A stretch of 64,000 nt of DNA from Mangrovicoccus algicola (GCF_014903745.1 NZ_JACVXA010000008.1:1-64000); one strand, 5' to 3'; counted from the stretch's first letter, positions 45,569 to 62,287 are shown. Made by a program: numbers and translations. Notes: generated by a model from the sequence alone, not told the origin.

Positions 45569-45922
45569 TTAGCGGTCAGCTTGCCGGGCTTCGGCCAGAA
45601 GCTCGGACATGAATGCCTCGCGCGCCGCCGGGCCTTGGGCCTGACTGCCAAGCTCGCCGCGCAGCGCGTCAATCAGCGGGTTGATGATCCAGTGATCGGC
45701 CGTCTCGATGGTCCAGCGGTTTTCAGGCTCCCCGGCGAACACGCCGGAGAACTTGACGGTGGCCAGCCCGAGCCGGGGATTGGGCCGGGCCGAGACATAG
45801 CAGAGCCGGGGGTCGAGCCGGTCGCCGCCGCGGATGCGGGCAACCACACGATCCTCAACCGGCGTGGCCGCGCTCTCGATGAAGCCCAGGGCTTCAAGCT
45901 CGTGCAGGTTCGCCCCGTCCAT
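45569..45922 (-). CDS. Hypothetical protein in the recombination cluster
   Basis: 117 residues from ATG 45922, coupled by ATGA to the exonuclease stop, with GGAGG about 7 bases upstream. Mixed fold: ARIRGGDRLDPRLCYVSARP, a strand-rich middle (GLATVKFSGVFAGEPENRW) and a helical end. Not recognised. Context suggests an accessory of the exonuclease/annealase pair. Confidence 0.65.
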   Translation of the reverse strand: MDGANLHELEALGFIESAATPVEDRVVARIRGGDRLDPRLCYVSARPNPRLGLATVKFSGVFAGEPENRWTIETADHWIINPLIDALRGELGSQAQGPAAREAFMSELLAEARQADR

Positions 45923-46797
45923 CAGGCCGCCTCCTTCTTCTCGTCGTGGATGGTGATGTTGATGGCGCCGCGCTTGTTGCGCTTCATGGTGATCCGGGGA
46001 TGGGTCACTTCGCTGTCGGTGTCGCGGACGAACTCCTTCAGCTCCGCCTTGAGCTCTTCGTGGCGCTTGGCCGCCAGCTTGGTGGTCACGAACTCGTCGA
46101 CCAGCGCGGGGATCTGGTTGTTGTCGCTCAGGTCGCGCCGCATCATGCCGTTGAACGGCACGGTGTTCTTGATCGAGGCCGGAACGATGGGCTTGGGCTT
46201 CACGGCGCCGTCGAAGAAGCGCGGGCTCGGCGGGGTCGCGGACTTGATGTGCCCCCAGAACGCATCGCAGCGCTCGACGTAATGGTCCTGCCATTCCTTG
46301 CTGGCCCCGATCCAGACGTATTCCGGCGCGGCCGCGCCGACGATGACCGAGAACAGCAGCATGTCCGAGCCGAGCGCGAGCATGTGGTGCTGAAGCTGGG
46401 GCATATAGTAGTCGGCGGCTTCCTCGGGGTTTGCCCAGCGACCCGTGTGCTTGGCCTCCATCGGATAGATCAGCCCGTCGGGCGTGCGGATCAGCGCATC
46501 GGGATGCGAGCCGATCACCGGGCGGTGGAAGGTGCCATCGGGGGTGAAGATCGCCTCGTGCTGGGTGCCGTCTTCCTTGTGCTTGGAGTGCTTGAAGCCC
46601 GCGCCGTGTTCCTCGCACAGCCGCGCGATGGTCCAATCCAGGTGCGCATCCTCCGTGGCGAGGCCCAGCTGCACCGGCCAGGATTTGGACAGATCCTCGC
46701 GCTCTTGCAGGCCCATCTTCTCGCGGTACATGCGGTTCCAGTCGCCAGACAGGATGTCCCGGGCATCGGACGAGCCGATATAGGTGTTGCGGTCCAT
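45922..46797 (-). CDS. YqaJ-type viral recombinase exonuclease
   Basis: 291 residues from ATG 46797; the open frame continues to 46881 without a good start. MDRNTYIGSSDARDILSGDW (start), a long helical part, IGSHPDALIRTPDGLIYPME AKHTGRW (the D...ExK-like nuclease core, about residues 95-120) and YYMPQLQHHMLALG are classic for YqaJ/lambda-exonuclease proteins. It digests one strand of a double-strand end so the annealase can act. Reads leftward with SSB and annealase. Confidence 0.85.
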   Translation of the reverse strand: MDRNTYIGSSDARDILSGDWNRMYREKMGLQEREDLSKSWPVQLGLATEDAHLDWTIARLCEEHGAGFKHSKHKEDGTQHEAIFTPDGTFHRPVIGSHPDALIRTPDGLIYPMEAKHTGRWANPEEAADYYMPQLQHHMLALGSDMLLFSVIVGAAAPEYVWIGASKEWQDHYVERCDAFWGHIKSATPPSPRFFDGAVKPKPIVPASIKNTVPFNGMMRRDLSDNNQIPALVDEFVTTKLAAKRHEELKAELKEFVRDTDSEVTHPRITMKRNKRGAINITIHDEKKEAA

Positions 46798-46798
46798 G

Positions 46799-47119
46799 TC
46801 AGTGTTCTCCGAAGGGCGCCTGATAGATGGCGTCGTGGTGGACGATGGTGGCTTGGTTGGGGCTGGGGCCGTAGCGTTCATCGCAGTCCGCCTTGACCGC
46901 GCTGAACAGCCCGGCCAGATCCTCCTGCCCGAAGCCCAGCCAGACGAGCGGGATCAGCGCGGCGCAGGCGTTGTAGAGCACAGCGTCGATCAGCGCGGGT
47001 GTCTGGGCGTCGTAGGGCAGCAGCTTGTTCTGCTCGGCTACGAATGCGCGCTGGCGCTTATCGTCGAGCGAGAAGGCGAAGTAGTGGGCGCCGTTGACCG
47101 GCTGGGATCCATCAGGCAT
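46799..47119 (-). CDS. Hypothetical protein, 106 residues
   Basis: ATG 47119 (or 47125) overlaps the upstream stop by 8 bases; the gene ends one base before the exonuclease start. MPDGSQPVNGAHYFAFSLDD, a helical middle (LIDAVLYNACAALIPLVWLG) and an acidic end. Unrecognised. The tight spacing shows it is part of the replication/recombination operon. Confidence 0.65.
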   Translation of the reverse strand: MPDGSQPVNGAHYFAFSLDDKRQRAFVAEQNKLLPYDAQTPALIDAVLYNACAALIPLVWLGFGQEDLAGLFSAVKADCDERYGPSPNQATIVHHDAIYQAPFGEH

Positions 47120-47738
47120 TGGCATTCTCGATCTTAGTGCACAGGACGCGCAGCCCGGCCGTGAGCGCCGCGCGGGCGATGGACAGGCCCGACAGGCGGG
47201 TGTGAAGCTCTGCCCAGGACGGCCAGAACTTCTCCTTCTCGGCGTACTCGGCCAGCACCAGCCGGACCTGCTCGGCCGGGTAGATCGCGAGGTTGCGCGC
47301 ATAGATGGTGAGCATCGCGTTGCGATCTTCCTCGGCCATCTTCTCGTGCTTGGTGGACAGCCACAGCTGGTAGAGGGCGACACGCAGCGCGGCGGTGTCT
47401 GCGGGCTGGTCGATCAGCGCGGCAGCCGCGGCGGCGACCTGATCCTTCGTCACCGCCTTGGGCACGAACCACGAGCGCCTGTGCAGCCGGCAGAGATACA
47501 TGCCGTCAGAATTGCGCTCGATGTCTTTGATGTTGGCCCAGGTCGGCTCTTCGTCAGAGGGCCATGCCCCCAGCGAGGAAAGCGCGGACCGAACCCGGTT
47601 GATCTCCGCGTCCTCGATCTGCAAACGCAACTCGGCCGGGCGGGCGACGCTCAAGGATCCGCGCGATGTTTGCGACGAAATCGCCGTCGGCGTCTCGGTG
47701 GAGCCGCCCGGCACGATGGGACCAGGATGCGAAGTCAT
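47112..47738 (-). CDS. Replication-associated hypothetical protein (possible helicase loader)
   Basis: 208 residues from ATG 47738, though a later start near TTG 47636 is possible because the first 35 residues overlap the upstream gene and look disordered. The core is helical: LRLQIEDAEINRVRSALSSL; ALRVALYQLWLSTKHEKMAE; then EKFWPSWAELHTRL. Pro-Ser-Trp-Ala-Glu-Leu motifs of this type occur in phage helicase-loader or replisome proteins, but I am not sure. Part of the leftward replication operon. Confidence 0.6.
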   Translation of the reverse strand: MTSHPGPIVPGGSTETPTAISSQTSRGSLSVARPAELRLQIEDAEINRVRSALSSLGAWPSDEEPTWANIKDIERNSDGMYLCRLHRRSWFVPKAVTKDQVAAAAAALIDQPADTAALRVALYQLWLSTKHEKMAEEDRNAMLTIYARNLAIYPAEQVRLVLAEYAEKEKFWPSWAELHTRLSGLSIARAALTAGLRVLCTKIENANA

Positions 47739-48006
47739 GGATTGCCTCTTCCTCGTTGAAATCGTGGTGGGGGAAGCGCGCCCTGAGTTCTGACAGGGCA
47801 CGCTTGGAGGGCCGCCAGTTGGCAGCCAGCATGGTGGCGCGGGCGGGAGGTCCGCCCGAGCCGGTTTGAGGGGGCCATGGGGTCTGCTGTTGCAGAGCCG
47901 CGCTCAGGGCTGCGATGATCTGGTTGACGCTCAGGCCGGTTGCATCGGCGATGGCGTCGAGGGGACCAGCAAGACCGGTGAACGCGGATGTTGCGGGTAA
48001 AGACAC
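47554..48006 (-). CDS. Putative replication protein, GTG start
   Basis: 150 residues from GTG 48006, which has GAGGA 8 bases upstream. VSLPATSAFTGLAGPLDAIA, then a helical segment and RPSKRALSELRARFPHHDFN. The last 60 residues overlap the next gene in another frame, and the final 25 look less protein-like, so the true functional part may end earlier. Possibly a phage replication initiator or DnaT-like helper. Low certainty. Confidence 0.45.
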   Translation of the reverse strand: MSLPATSAFTGLAGPLDAIADATGLSVNQIIAALSAALQQQTPWPPQTGSGGPPARATMLAANWRPSKRALSELRARFPHHDFNEEEAIHDFASWSHRAGRLHRDADGDFVANIARILERRPPGRVAFADRGRGDQPGSVRAFLAGGMAL

Positions 48007-48353
48007 AGATTGAAGTCCTCGGCGTTGACCGGGACGATACGCGGCTCCCATCGCATGGCTTTGCCGCCGCGCTTGACCTTCACCTTGCGCCAGCCATGCA
48101 CGACGATCTCGAACCCGCCCAAGAGGGCTATGAGGGCGCGAGGCTCTTCGAGGATCTTGCTGACGCGGGCGGAGGCATTCGACCCGGATGTGACTTGGAC
48201 CAGCCGGGGCACGAACCCCGGCTGCACGGCTATTAGGTCTGCAAAACCGAACAGGTCTTGCCTTATGCGGGCGTGAGGGTTCCACCGTTCTACGACGGCG
48301 GTTGTCCATCCCTCAGCCTTCAGGAGCGCGAGGCTCCGCTGGGAGGGTGTCAC
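47931..48353 (-). CDS. Phage nuclease-like protein (PD-(D/E)xK candidate)
   Basis: 140 residues. SQRSLALLKAEGWTTAVVER, ARIRQDLFGFADLIAVQPGF and PRLVQVTSGSNASARVSKIL form the D...QxT-like core of small VRR/endonuclease-type phage proteins; VVHGWRKVKVKRGG follows. Likely resolves or trims DNA in replication. It overlaps the preceding gene by 4 bases and the next by 76. Confidence 0.6.
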   Translation of the reverse strand: MTPSQRSLALLKAEGWTTAVVERWNPHARIRQDLFGFADLIAVQPGFVPRLVQVTSGSNASARVSKILEEPRALIALLGGFEIVVHGWRKVKVKRGGKAMRWEPRIVPVNAEDFNLCLYPQHPRSPVLLVPSTPSPMQPA

Positions 48354-48622
48354 GGGGTGCTGGCGTGCAGGGTCCGGGTGACTTTCGCGACCTGGCCGAA
48401 CACATCGCGCAGGAGCGCAAGTTCATTCAGGGCGCTGGCGAGCTGGTTTTCCAGGTGGCCATTGGTCTGGCGAGCGAGCGCCAGTTCCTTCTTCAAGCGA
48501 TCTGCCTCGGAGGATCCGGGCGTTTCCCAATCAGGTGTTGACAGGGTGATGCGGGACTTTGCGAGCTTCTGCGCTTGCCGTAGGGTGGCCCCCTTCGGCA
48601 GTAACGGTCGGTTATCAGGCAT
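48350..48622 (-). CDS. Coiled-coil hypothetical protein, first gene of the right-arm operon
   Basis: 90 residues. The second half is a heptad-rich helix (SSEADRLKKELALARQTNGH; NQLASALNELALLRDVFG). Coupled by ATGA to the nuclease-like gene. Not recognised; possibly an early regulator. The region between it and attR (48623-48761) must hold the operon promoter; no clear -35/-10 pair was fixed. Confidence 0.6.
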   Translation of the reverse strand: MPDNRPLLPKGATLRQAQKLAKSRITLSTPDWETPGSSEADRLKKELALARQTNGHLENQLASALNELALLRDVFGQVAKVTRTLHASTP

Positions 48623-48761
48623 GTCATTCCACTTTGTGCGGACTTTTGAGTTTGAGCACCGTCCTGCGGTTTACAGTTCGCTTGTAAGCCATTGACTTTA
48701 GGTGCCCGGTTCCTTGCCTATTCTACAAAAATATCCAATTCAATCAGCGATTTGATACGGA

Positions 48762-48809
48762 CTCCAAAACCGTAGGTCGCGGGTTCGAACCCTGCTGCCC
48801 CTGCCACTT
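48762..48809 (+). repeat. attR, displaced tRNA-Trp 3' part
   Basis: Identical for 48 bases to 7534-7581: the anticodon loop onward, TTCGAACC T arm and CCA. Left of it ACGGA replaces ACGGT, so the phage side keeps the anticodon-stem symmetry around the core. It is not a functional tRNA because the 5' half is missing. A CGGTTTACA copy (48667-48675) and an inverted TGTAAGCC (48683-48690) nearby may be arm sites. Confidence 0.95.
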
Positions 48810-48857
48810 TCCAGACGCAGACCGACGACACCCGCAACGCGGCATGCGGCGCGGGGC

Positions 48858-48886
48858 TTGAACAACCGGCCCGCAGGCGGTATCTG
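48858..48886 (+). promoter_or_regulatory. Promoter between attR and secE
   Basis: TTGAAC (48858-48863), 17-base spacer, TATCTG (48881-48886). The start site would be near 48893, 19 bases before the secE ATG. It lies on the bacterial side of attR, so it allows secE-nusG to be transcribed without the tRNA-Trp promoter. Confidence 0.6.
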
Positions 48887-48911
48887 CCCCGGCATTCAGA
48901 GAGGGCAGACC

Positions 48912-49112
48912 ATGGCGACAACCAACCCCGTTCAGTTCATCCAGCAGGTGCGCGGCGAGATCTCCAAGATCGCCTGGCCCACCCGCCGCGAGGTCCTGAT
49001 CACAAGCCTGATGGTCATCGTCCTGACGGCGATCTTCGCGCTGTTCTTCACGGTCGTGGACATGGGCATCCGCTTCGGGCTGCAATCGGTCCTGACGGCT
49101 TTCGGCAGCTGA
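48912..49112 (+). CDS. secE: Preprotein translocase subunit SecE
   Basis: 66 residues from ATG 48912 (GAGGG upstream), the short single-helix SecE of alphaproteobacteria. QFIQQVRGEISKIAWPTRRE is the conserved amphipathic hinge; one membrane helix follows (LITSLMVIVLTAIFALFFTV). It stabilises SecY in the translocon. Normally next to tRNA-Trp; here directly after attR. Confidence 0.96.
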   Translation: MATTNPVQFIQQVRGEISKIAWPTRREVLITSLMVIVLTAIFALFFTVVDMGIRFGLQSVLTAFGS

Positions 49113-49141
49113 CCGGCCGCTTCCGGGGCGGAAAACGGCTC

Positions 49142-49170
49142 TTGCCATTTCCCGGCTCGGGGTCTAGCAC
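49142..49170 (+). promoter_or_regulatory. Candidate nusG promoter
   Basis: TTGCCA (49142-49147), 17-base spacer, TAGCAC (49165-49170). A near-perfect 10-bp hairpin, GCATGCCGCG-ATT-CGCGGCGTGC (49191-49213), lies downstream in the nusG leader. Confidence 0.45.
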
Positions 49171-49267
49171 GCACTCTCACTCAAAACGTGGCATGCCGCG
49201 ATTCGCGGCGTGCTTGTCTGTTCCACAAGGGGACGAGCCGCCACGGGCGGGACAAGGATAAGGCAAC

Positions 49268-49801
49268 ATGGCGAAACGGTGGTACTCGGTCAGCGTCCTC
49301 TCGAACTTCGAGAAGAAGATCGCGGAACAGATCCGCCACGAGGTCGCCGAGAAGGGACTTGAGGACCAGATCGAAGAGGTTCTCGTCCCCGAGGAAGAGG
49401 TGATCGAGATCCGCCGCGGCAAGAAGGTCTCGGTCCCGCGCCGCTTCATGCCCGGCTACGTTCTGGTGCGGATGGAAATGACCGATCAGGGCTATCACCT
49501 GATCAACTCGATCAACCGGGTCACGGGGTTCCTGGGGCCGCAGGGCAAGCCGATGCCGATGCGCGACGCCGAGGTGAACCAGATCCTGAACCGGGTCGAG
49601 GAAGGGGTGGAGCAGCCCCGCACGCTGATCCATTTCGAGATCGGCGAGAAGGTCAAGGTCGCCGACGGCCCGTTCGAGGATTTCGAAGGGCTCGTGGGCG
49701 AGGTGGACGAGGACAACCAGCGCCTGAAGGTGACGGTGTCGATCTTCGGCCGGGAAACCCCGGTCGAGCTGGAATATACCCAGGTCACCAAGATGATCTG
49801 A
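49268..49801 (+). CDS. nusG: Transcription termination/antitermination factor NusG
   Basis: 177 residues. WYSVSVLSNFEKKIAEQIRH is the NGN domain start, RRFMPGYVLVRMEMTD follows, and the KOW domain holds VADGPFEDFEGLVGEVDEDN. NusG binds RNA polymerase, limits pausing, and links it to Rho or the ribosome. It lies after secE and ahead of rplK in the usual order. Intact. Confidence 0.97.
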   Translation: MAKRWYSVSVLSNFEKKIAEQIRHEVAEKGLEDQIEEVLVPEEEVIEIRRGKKVSVPRRFMPGYVLVRMEMTDQGYHLINSINRVTGFLGPQGKPMPMRDAEVNQILNRVEEGVEQPRTLIHFEIGEKVKVADGPFEDFEGLVGEVDEDNQRLKVTVSIFGRETPVELEYTQVTKMI

Positions 49802-49947
49802 GTCCGTGCCTGCCTCCGGGCAGGCGCACGAGGCGTGGGAGGCTCCCCGGACGCGTCCGGGACCAGACCACGGCAACGAAGGGCCACCGACGCGTCGGCG
49901 GCCGTTGAAGGCGGAGCGATCCGCCGCTTGTCAGAAGGAGAGGCCAG

Positions 49948-50400
49948 ATGGCCAAGAAACTGATCGGCACCCTGAAGCTTCAGGTGAAAGCCGGCCAAGC
50001 GAACCCGTCCCCTCCCGTGGGCCCCGCCCTGGGTCAGCGCGGCATCAACATCATGGAATTCTGCAAGGCGTTCAACGCCAAGACGCAGGACATGGAGCCG
50101 GGCGCGCCCTGCCCGACCGTGATCAGCTACTATCAGGACAAGTCCTTCACGATGGACATCAAGACGCCCCCCGCGTCTTACTACCTGAAGAAAGCTGCCG
50201 GTCTGAAGCCCGTCGGCAAGCGCAACCGCCCGAAAGGGTCGGAGAAGCCGGGCCGCAGCATCATCGCGACCGTCACCGTCGCCCAGGTCCGCGAGATCGC
50301 CGAGTCCAAGATGAAGGACCTCAACGCGAACGACGTGGATGCGGCAATGCAGATCATCCTGGGCTCCGCGAAGTCCATGGGCATCGAGGTGAAAGGCTAA
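49948..50400 (+). CDS. rplK: 50S ribosomal protein L11
   Basis: 150 residues, slightly longer than E. coli L11 at the C-terminus. [20 protein letters not shown] and [15 protein letters not shown] are the conserved N-terminal segments. L11 binds the GTPase-associated centre of 23S rRNA. GGAG-type ribosome site before ATG 49948. Three bases separate it from rplA. Confidence 0.98.
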   Translation: MAKKLIGTLKLQVKAGQANPSPPVGPALGQRGINIMEFCKAFNAKTQDMEPGAPCPTVISYYQDKSFTMDIKTPPASYYLKKAAGLKPVGKRNRPKGSEKPGRSIIATVTVAQVREIAESKMKDLNANDVDAAMQIILGSAKSMGIEVKG

Positions 50401-50403
50401 GTC

Positions 50404-51105
50404 ATGGCAAAGCTCGGTAAACGCACCAAGACCGCCCGCGAAGCCTTCGTCGGCAAGGAAAACCTGTCCGTCGAGGATGCCGTCTCCCTGATCAAGGGCG
50501 CCGCTTCCGCGAAATTCGACGAGACGCTGGAAATCGCGATGAACCTGGGCGTCGACCCGCGCCACGCGGACCAGATGGTCCGCGGCGTGGTCACGCTGCC
50601 CAACGGCACCGGCAAGACCGTCCGCGTCGCCGTCTTCGCCCGCGGCGCCAAGGCTGACGAAGCCAAGGCCGCAGGCGCGGACATCGTCGGCGCAGAGGAC
50701 CTGATGGAAATCATCCAGGGCGGCACGATCGAGTTCGATCGCTGCATCGCGACCCCGGACATGATGCCGGTCGTCGGCCGACTGGGCAAGATCCTGGGCC
50801 CGCGCAACCTGATGCCGAACCCCAAGGTCGGCACCGTGACCATGGATGTCGCGCAGGCCGTGTCGAACGCCAAGGGCGGCGAGGTCCAGTTCAAGGTCGA
50901 GAAGGCCGGCGTCATCCACGCGGGCGTGGGCAAATGCTCCTTCGACGATGCAAAGCTGGCCGAGAACATCCGCGCCTTCGTCGAGGCGGTGTCCCGCGCC
51001 AAGCCCTCGGGCGCCAAAGGGGCGTACCTGAAGAAGATCTCGCTCAGCTCCACCATGGGGCCGGGCGTGTCGGTGGCGGTCGAGAACGCGGCAACCGCGG
51101 TCTGA
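50404..51105 (+). CDS. rplA: 50S ribosomal protein L1
   Basis: 233 residues, standard length. [14 protein letters not shown] start, [20 protein letters not shown] near residue 120-140, and [16 protein letters not shown] at the end. L1 forms the mobile stalk at the tRNA exit site and in many bacteria represses rplKA translation. A strong terminator follows. Confidence 0.98.
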   Translation: MAKLGKRTKTAREAFVGKENLSVEDAVSLIKGAASAKFDETLEIAMNLGVDPRHADQMVRGVVTLPNGTGKTVRVAVFARGAKADEAKAAGADIVGAEDLMEIIQGGTIEFDRCIATPDMMPVVGRLGKILGPRNLMPNPKVGTVTMDVAQAVSNAKGGEVQFKVEKAGVIHAGVGKCSFDDAKLAENIRAFVEAVSRAKPSGAKGAYLKKISLSSTMGPGVSVAVENAATAV

Positions 51106-51127
51106 TCCAGCCACGCAGGCTTGCGGA

Positions 51128-51157
51128 GGGACGGCATCGCCAGATGCCGTCCCTTTT
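51128..51157 (+). terminator. Terminator after rplKA
   Basis: Perfect 11-bp stem GGGACGGCATC/GATGCCGTCCC, 4-base loop, then TTTT. It separates the rplKA unit from rplJL-rpoBC. Confidence 0.85.
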
Positions 51158-51490
51158 GCGTGACCGCCCGGCGGCAATCCGGGGAAAGGAAAGATTACCC
51201 CTTTCCTTTCCCTGCGTTCGCCGCTAGGGAACGGTCTCCCGCATGAAATGTCCCACAAGACGATTCGTGCGGTCTGTCCGAGACGGAGGGTGCGTCGAGG
51301 GAAGCCGCCAGGGGCTGACCGAAGGCGCTTAATGTCCTTCCCGAGATGGGGATCGAGACGTTTCTCTGGGATCAGGCCCTGCCTGCTCTCTGGCGATCTG
51401 GCCTCGGGACCATCACCGGACCCGAACGTCGGGCCCCGTGCCCGGCAGACATGAGCCGAGGGGGAAACTCCTCAAACTTGGAGCAAAACT
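51158..51490 (+). promoter_or_regulatory. rplJL-rpoBC leader region (L10 leader)
   Basis: 330 bases without a gene before rplJ. They contain a perfect 12-bp hairpin GGGAAAGGAAAG/CTTTCCTTTCCC (51182-51212) and further structured, GC-rich RNA up to the rplJ ribosome site GGAG. In bacteria this leader binds the L10-L7/L12 complex for feedback control; here that role is inferred from position. The operon promoter should be inside but no clear one was found. Confidence 0.5.
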
Positions 51491-52009
51491 GTGGATAGAG
51501 CCCAGAAAGAGAAAGTGGTCGAGGAACTCGGCCAGATCTTCGAAAGCTCTGGCGTCGTGGTGGTTGCACACTACGCGGGTCTCACGGTTGCCGAAATGCA
51601 GGATCTGCGGGCGCGCATGCGCGATGCCGGCGGGTCTGTGCGTGTTGCCAAGAACAGGCTCGCCAAGATCGCCCTGAAAGGCCACCCGGCGGAAGCCATG
51701 GGGGACCTGCTGACGGGCATGACCGTACTGTCCTATTCCGAGGATCCCGTGGCAGCAGCCAAGGCGTCCGAGGACTTCGCCAAGGGGAACGAGAAGTTCC
51801 AGATCCTGGGCGGGGCAATGGGAGATACGGTTCTGGACCGGAACGGTGTGAAGACCGTGTCCCAGATGCCGTCGCGCGAGGAGCTCATCGCTTCCATCGT
51901 CGGCTGCATCGGTGCACCTGCGTCGAACATCGCCGGGGCCATTGGCGCGCCTGCAAGCAACATCGCAAGCATCCTTTCGACGATCGAGGAGCGCGGCGAG
52001 GCCGCGTGA
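51491..52009 (+). CDS. rplJ: 50S ribosomal protein L10
   Basis: 172 residues from GTG 51491, with GGAG 7 bases upstream. [20 protein letters not shown] and [20 protein letters not shown] identify L10, the base of the L7/L12 stalk and an autoregulator. It is followed after 67 bases by rplL. Confidence 0.97.
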   Translation: MDRAQKEKVVEELGQIFESSGVVVVAHYAGLTVAEMQDLRARMRDAGGSVRVAKNRLAKIALKGHPAEAMGDLLTGMTVLSYSEDPVAAAKASEDFAKGNEKFQILGGAMGDTVLDRNGVKTVSQMPSREELIASIVGCIGAPASNIAGAIGAPASNIASILSTIEERGEAA

Positions 52010-52076
52010 CATGGGAACCGCGTGGGGCCGCAAGAACCTCGCGTTGGAACACATCTAGATATACGGAACCAGAGAA

Positions 52077-52457
52077 ATGGCTGATCTGAAAGCACTCGCA
52101 GAGCAAATCGTCAACCTGACCCTGCTCGAAGCACAAGAACTGAAAACCATCCTGAAGGATGAGTACGGCATCGAACCCGCAGCGGGCGGCGCCGTCATGA
52201 TGGCCGGCCCGGCCGGCGGCGAAGCAGCCGCTGCTGCCGAAGAGCAGACCGAATTCGACGTGATCCTCAAGGCCGCAGGCGCCGAGAAGATCAAGGTCAT
52301 CAAAGAAGTCCGCGGCATCACCGGCCTGGGCCTCAAAGAAGCCAAGGAACTGGTCGAAGCCGGCGGCAAGCCCGTCAAGGAAGGCGTCGACAAGGCCGAA
52401 GCAGAAGACATCAAGGCGAAGCTGGAAGCAGTCGGCGCCGAGATCGAGCTCAAGTAA
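52077..52457 (+). CDS. rplL: 50S ribosomal protein L7/L12
   Basis: 126 residues: an N-terminal dimerisation helix ([20 protein letters not shown]), an Ala/Gly hinge, and a C-terminal domain ([40 protein letters not shown]) that recruits translation factors. Normal in every respect. Confidence 0.98.
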   Translation: MADLKALAEQIVNLTLLEAQELKTILKDEYGIEPAAGGAVMMAGPAGGEAAAAAEEQTEFDVILKAAGAEKIKVIKEVRGITGLGLKEAKELVEAGGKPVKEGVDKAEAEDIKAKLEAVGAEIELK

Positions 52458-52500
52458 TCGCCTGCGCGCATGTCGCGTGGCTGATTGCATCATTCGGTGG

Positions 52501-52567
52501 CTGGATCCGGATTTTCCGGGTCCAGCTATCCGCGTCTTGGAGAGGGGCATTCCCCTGCCCCTCTCCA
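52501..52567 (+). other. Two hairpins in the rplL-rpoB spacer
   Basis: CTGGATCCGG/CCGGGTCCAG (52501-52525, one mismatch) and the perfect 10-bp stem TGGAGAGGGG/CCCCTCTCCA (52538-52567). In E. coli this spacer holds an attenuator and an RNase III site; these hairpins are likely equivalents. No T-run, so partial termination or processing is more likely than full stop. Confidence 0.6.
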
Positions 52568-52699
52568 GGGTGCGGACCGGTCGAGCGGCTCCCCTTGGGA
52601 CGGGAGCCAGGAATGGACCGATCCCCCTGATTTCATCGGCGTGCAACCGGCCACCCCACCGGGCCGCACGTTGACGAAACACGAAAGGTGACGACGCGC

Positions 52700-56836
<4,137 letters not shown>

Positions 56837-56851
56837 CCGGGGTCGCCCCCG

Positions 56852-56881
56852 GGCGGGCCTCCGGGCCCGCCGCTCCTTTTT
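56852..56881 (+). other. rpoB-rpoC intercistronic hairpin with short T-run
   Basis: Perfect 8-bp stem GGCGGGCC-TCCG-GGCCCGCC (56852-56871), then GCTCC and five T. Possible partial terminator. The stem arms are the same as at fusA-tuf (111-130). Confidence 0.55.
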
Positions 56882-56905
56882 CCGCGCAATTTCAAGGATA
56901 GCCCA

Positions 56906-61189
<4,284 letters not shown>

Positions 61190-61213
61190 TCCCGCTCCGG
61201 CTGCCGACAGCCA

Positions 61214-61247
61214 GGGCCCCCCGCCATGCGGGGGGCCCTTTTCTTTT
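61214..61247 (+). terminator. Terminator after rpoC
   Basis: Perfect 11-bp stem GGGCCCCCCGC/GCGGGGGGCCC with a CAT loop, then TTTTCTTTT. The following 300 bases (to 61546) hold no convincing gene. Confidence 0.9.
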
Positions 61248-61546
61248 GCCCGCGCAGGTTCCGGTTGCGAGGCGGACCGCACCGAAGCTCCGGCGGGACG
61301 ACATGTATATGATTGCGCCTGCCCGGCGACATGGTACCGTCAAACCGAAACGTGCTTGCACAGCCTCCGGAGGGGTGACTGGAAATTGGCAACCAGACAG
61401 GGCGCATCAACATGACCGAAACCTCCGCCCGCCCTCTTTCCGCGACGGAGCCATCCCGCCGGAGTTAGGATCCCGCAGGTGAGCCGCCGCAGGCCCCGCA
61501 GTCGACCCGGGCCGGGCCCGCTGCCCGCAGGCGGACCGGACCTGCC

Positions 61547-62287
61547 GTGAAGGTTCATGTATACGGCGACAGCCATTCCTACCTGTTCTACGGCAGGCGC
61601 CACTACCGGCACCGGCTGGAACTCGGCCGCCCGCTGCGCTTCACGGTCACCGGCGGGTCGATCCGGGCAGCCTCCCTCTCGGGGTTCCGCAGCAGCAATT
61701 CCACGCTGGGCGTGCGAGAGAAGATCCTCTCCGTCCTGCCCGATGCCAGGCACCTCGCCCTGTGCTTCGGCCAGGTCGATCTGGAACTCGGGTATTGCTA
61801 TCGCGCCGCGATCAAGGGCGAACCGGTCGATCCCGGCACCTATCCCGCCTGGCTGCTCGACATCTACGACGGCTTCATCGACCATCTGCTTCCCTCCGGC
61901 TGCGAGATCGCCCTGAAGGGCGTCAATCTCACGGCGCTTCAGTCCGACATCTTTGCCGCCGCCTATGTCAGCCGCCTGATCCTGGAGACGGGCAATGTGC
62001 AGCTGGACGACGCGATGGCGCAGATCAAACCGCATATCCTGGGGCATGATGCGCAGAACGCCATGCATCTGGCCTTCAATGCCGGGCTTCGGGACCTCGC
62101 CGCATCCCGCGGGCTGCGGTATTTCGACATCAATGACGAGATTTCCCAGCCCCCCGCGGGCTCCGGCAAGGCCCCGCGCATCGCGGGCCACCATATGCCC
62201 GGCGCGCCGGACCACCACCTGGCCGATACCAAGGCCACGCGGCTGATCCATTACAACGCGCTCGGCCGCTGCTTCGGATTGCTTTAG
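61547..62287 (+). CDS. SGNH/GDSL-like protein
   Basis: 246 residues from GTG 61547. The N-terminus MKVHVYGDSHSYLFYG contains a GDSH nucleophile block (S9); G37 lies in GGSIRAASLSG, and LALCFGQVDLELGY may be the third block. A late PDHHLAD provides a possible D/H pair. SGNH enzymes cut or transfer acyl groups, often on polysaccharides; the exact substrate is unknown. No signal peptide, so it is cytoplasmic as read. In related genomes rpsL follows rpoC; here this gene does. Confidence 0.6.
   Translation: MKVHVYGDSHSYLFYGRRHYRHRLELGRPLRFTVTGGSIRAASLSGFRSSNSTLGVREKILSVLPDARHLALCFGQVDLELGYCYRAAIKGEPVDPGTYPAWLLDIYDGFIDHLLPSGCEIALKGVNLTALQSDIFAAAYVSRLILETGNVQLDDAMAQIKPHILGHDAQNAMHLAFNAGLRDLAASRGLRYFDINDEISQPPAGSGKAPRIAGHHMPGAPDHHLADTKATRLIHYNALGRCFGLL

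Larger units (their letters stand above)
7534..48809. mobile_element. Integrated temperate podovirus prophage (T7-type virion genes)
   Basis: About 41.2 kb bounded by the 48-bp direct repeat in tRNA-Trp. Contents in order: leftward lysogeny and accessory arm (7.7-15 kb), rightward late genes (15.9-41.1 kb) and leftward replication/recombination arm (41.4-48.6 kb). All virion classes expected of a short-tailed phage are present and open, with no frameshift seen, so it could be inducible. No phage RNA polymerase or DNA polymerase was found, so it probably depends on host polymerases. Nearly adjacent or overlapping starts are common in the structural block. A lower-GC cargo segment (about 16.8-19.7 kb) and the gene at 41.4-42.5 kb stand out as later acquisitions. 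Confidence 0.95.

Noticed and set aside
48762-48806. A second tRNA gene at the right end
   Set aside because: Only the 3' part from the anticodon loop is present; it is the attR remnant.
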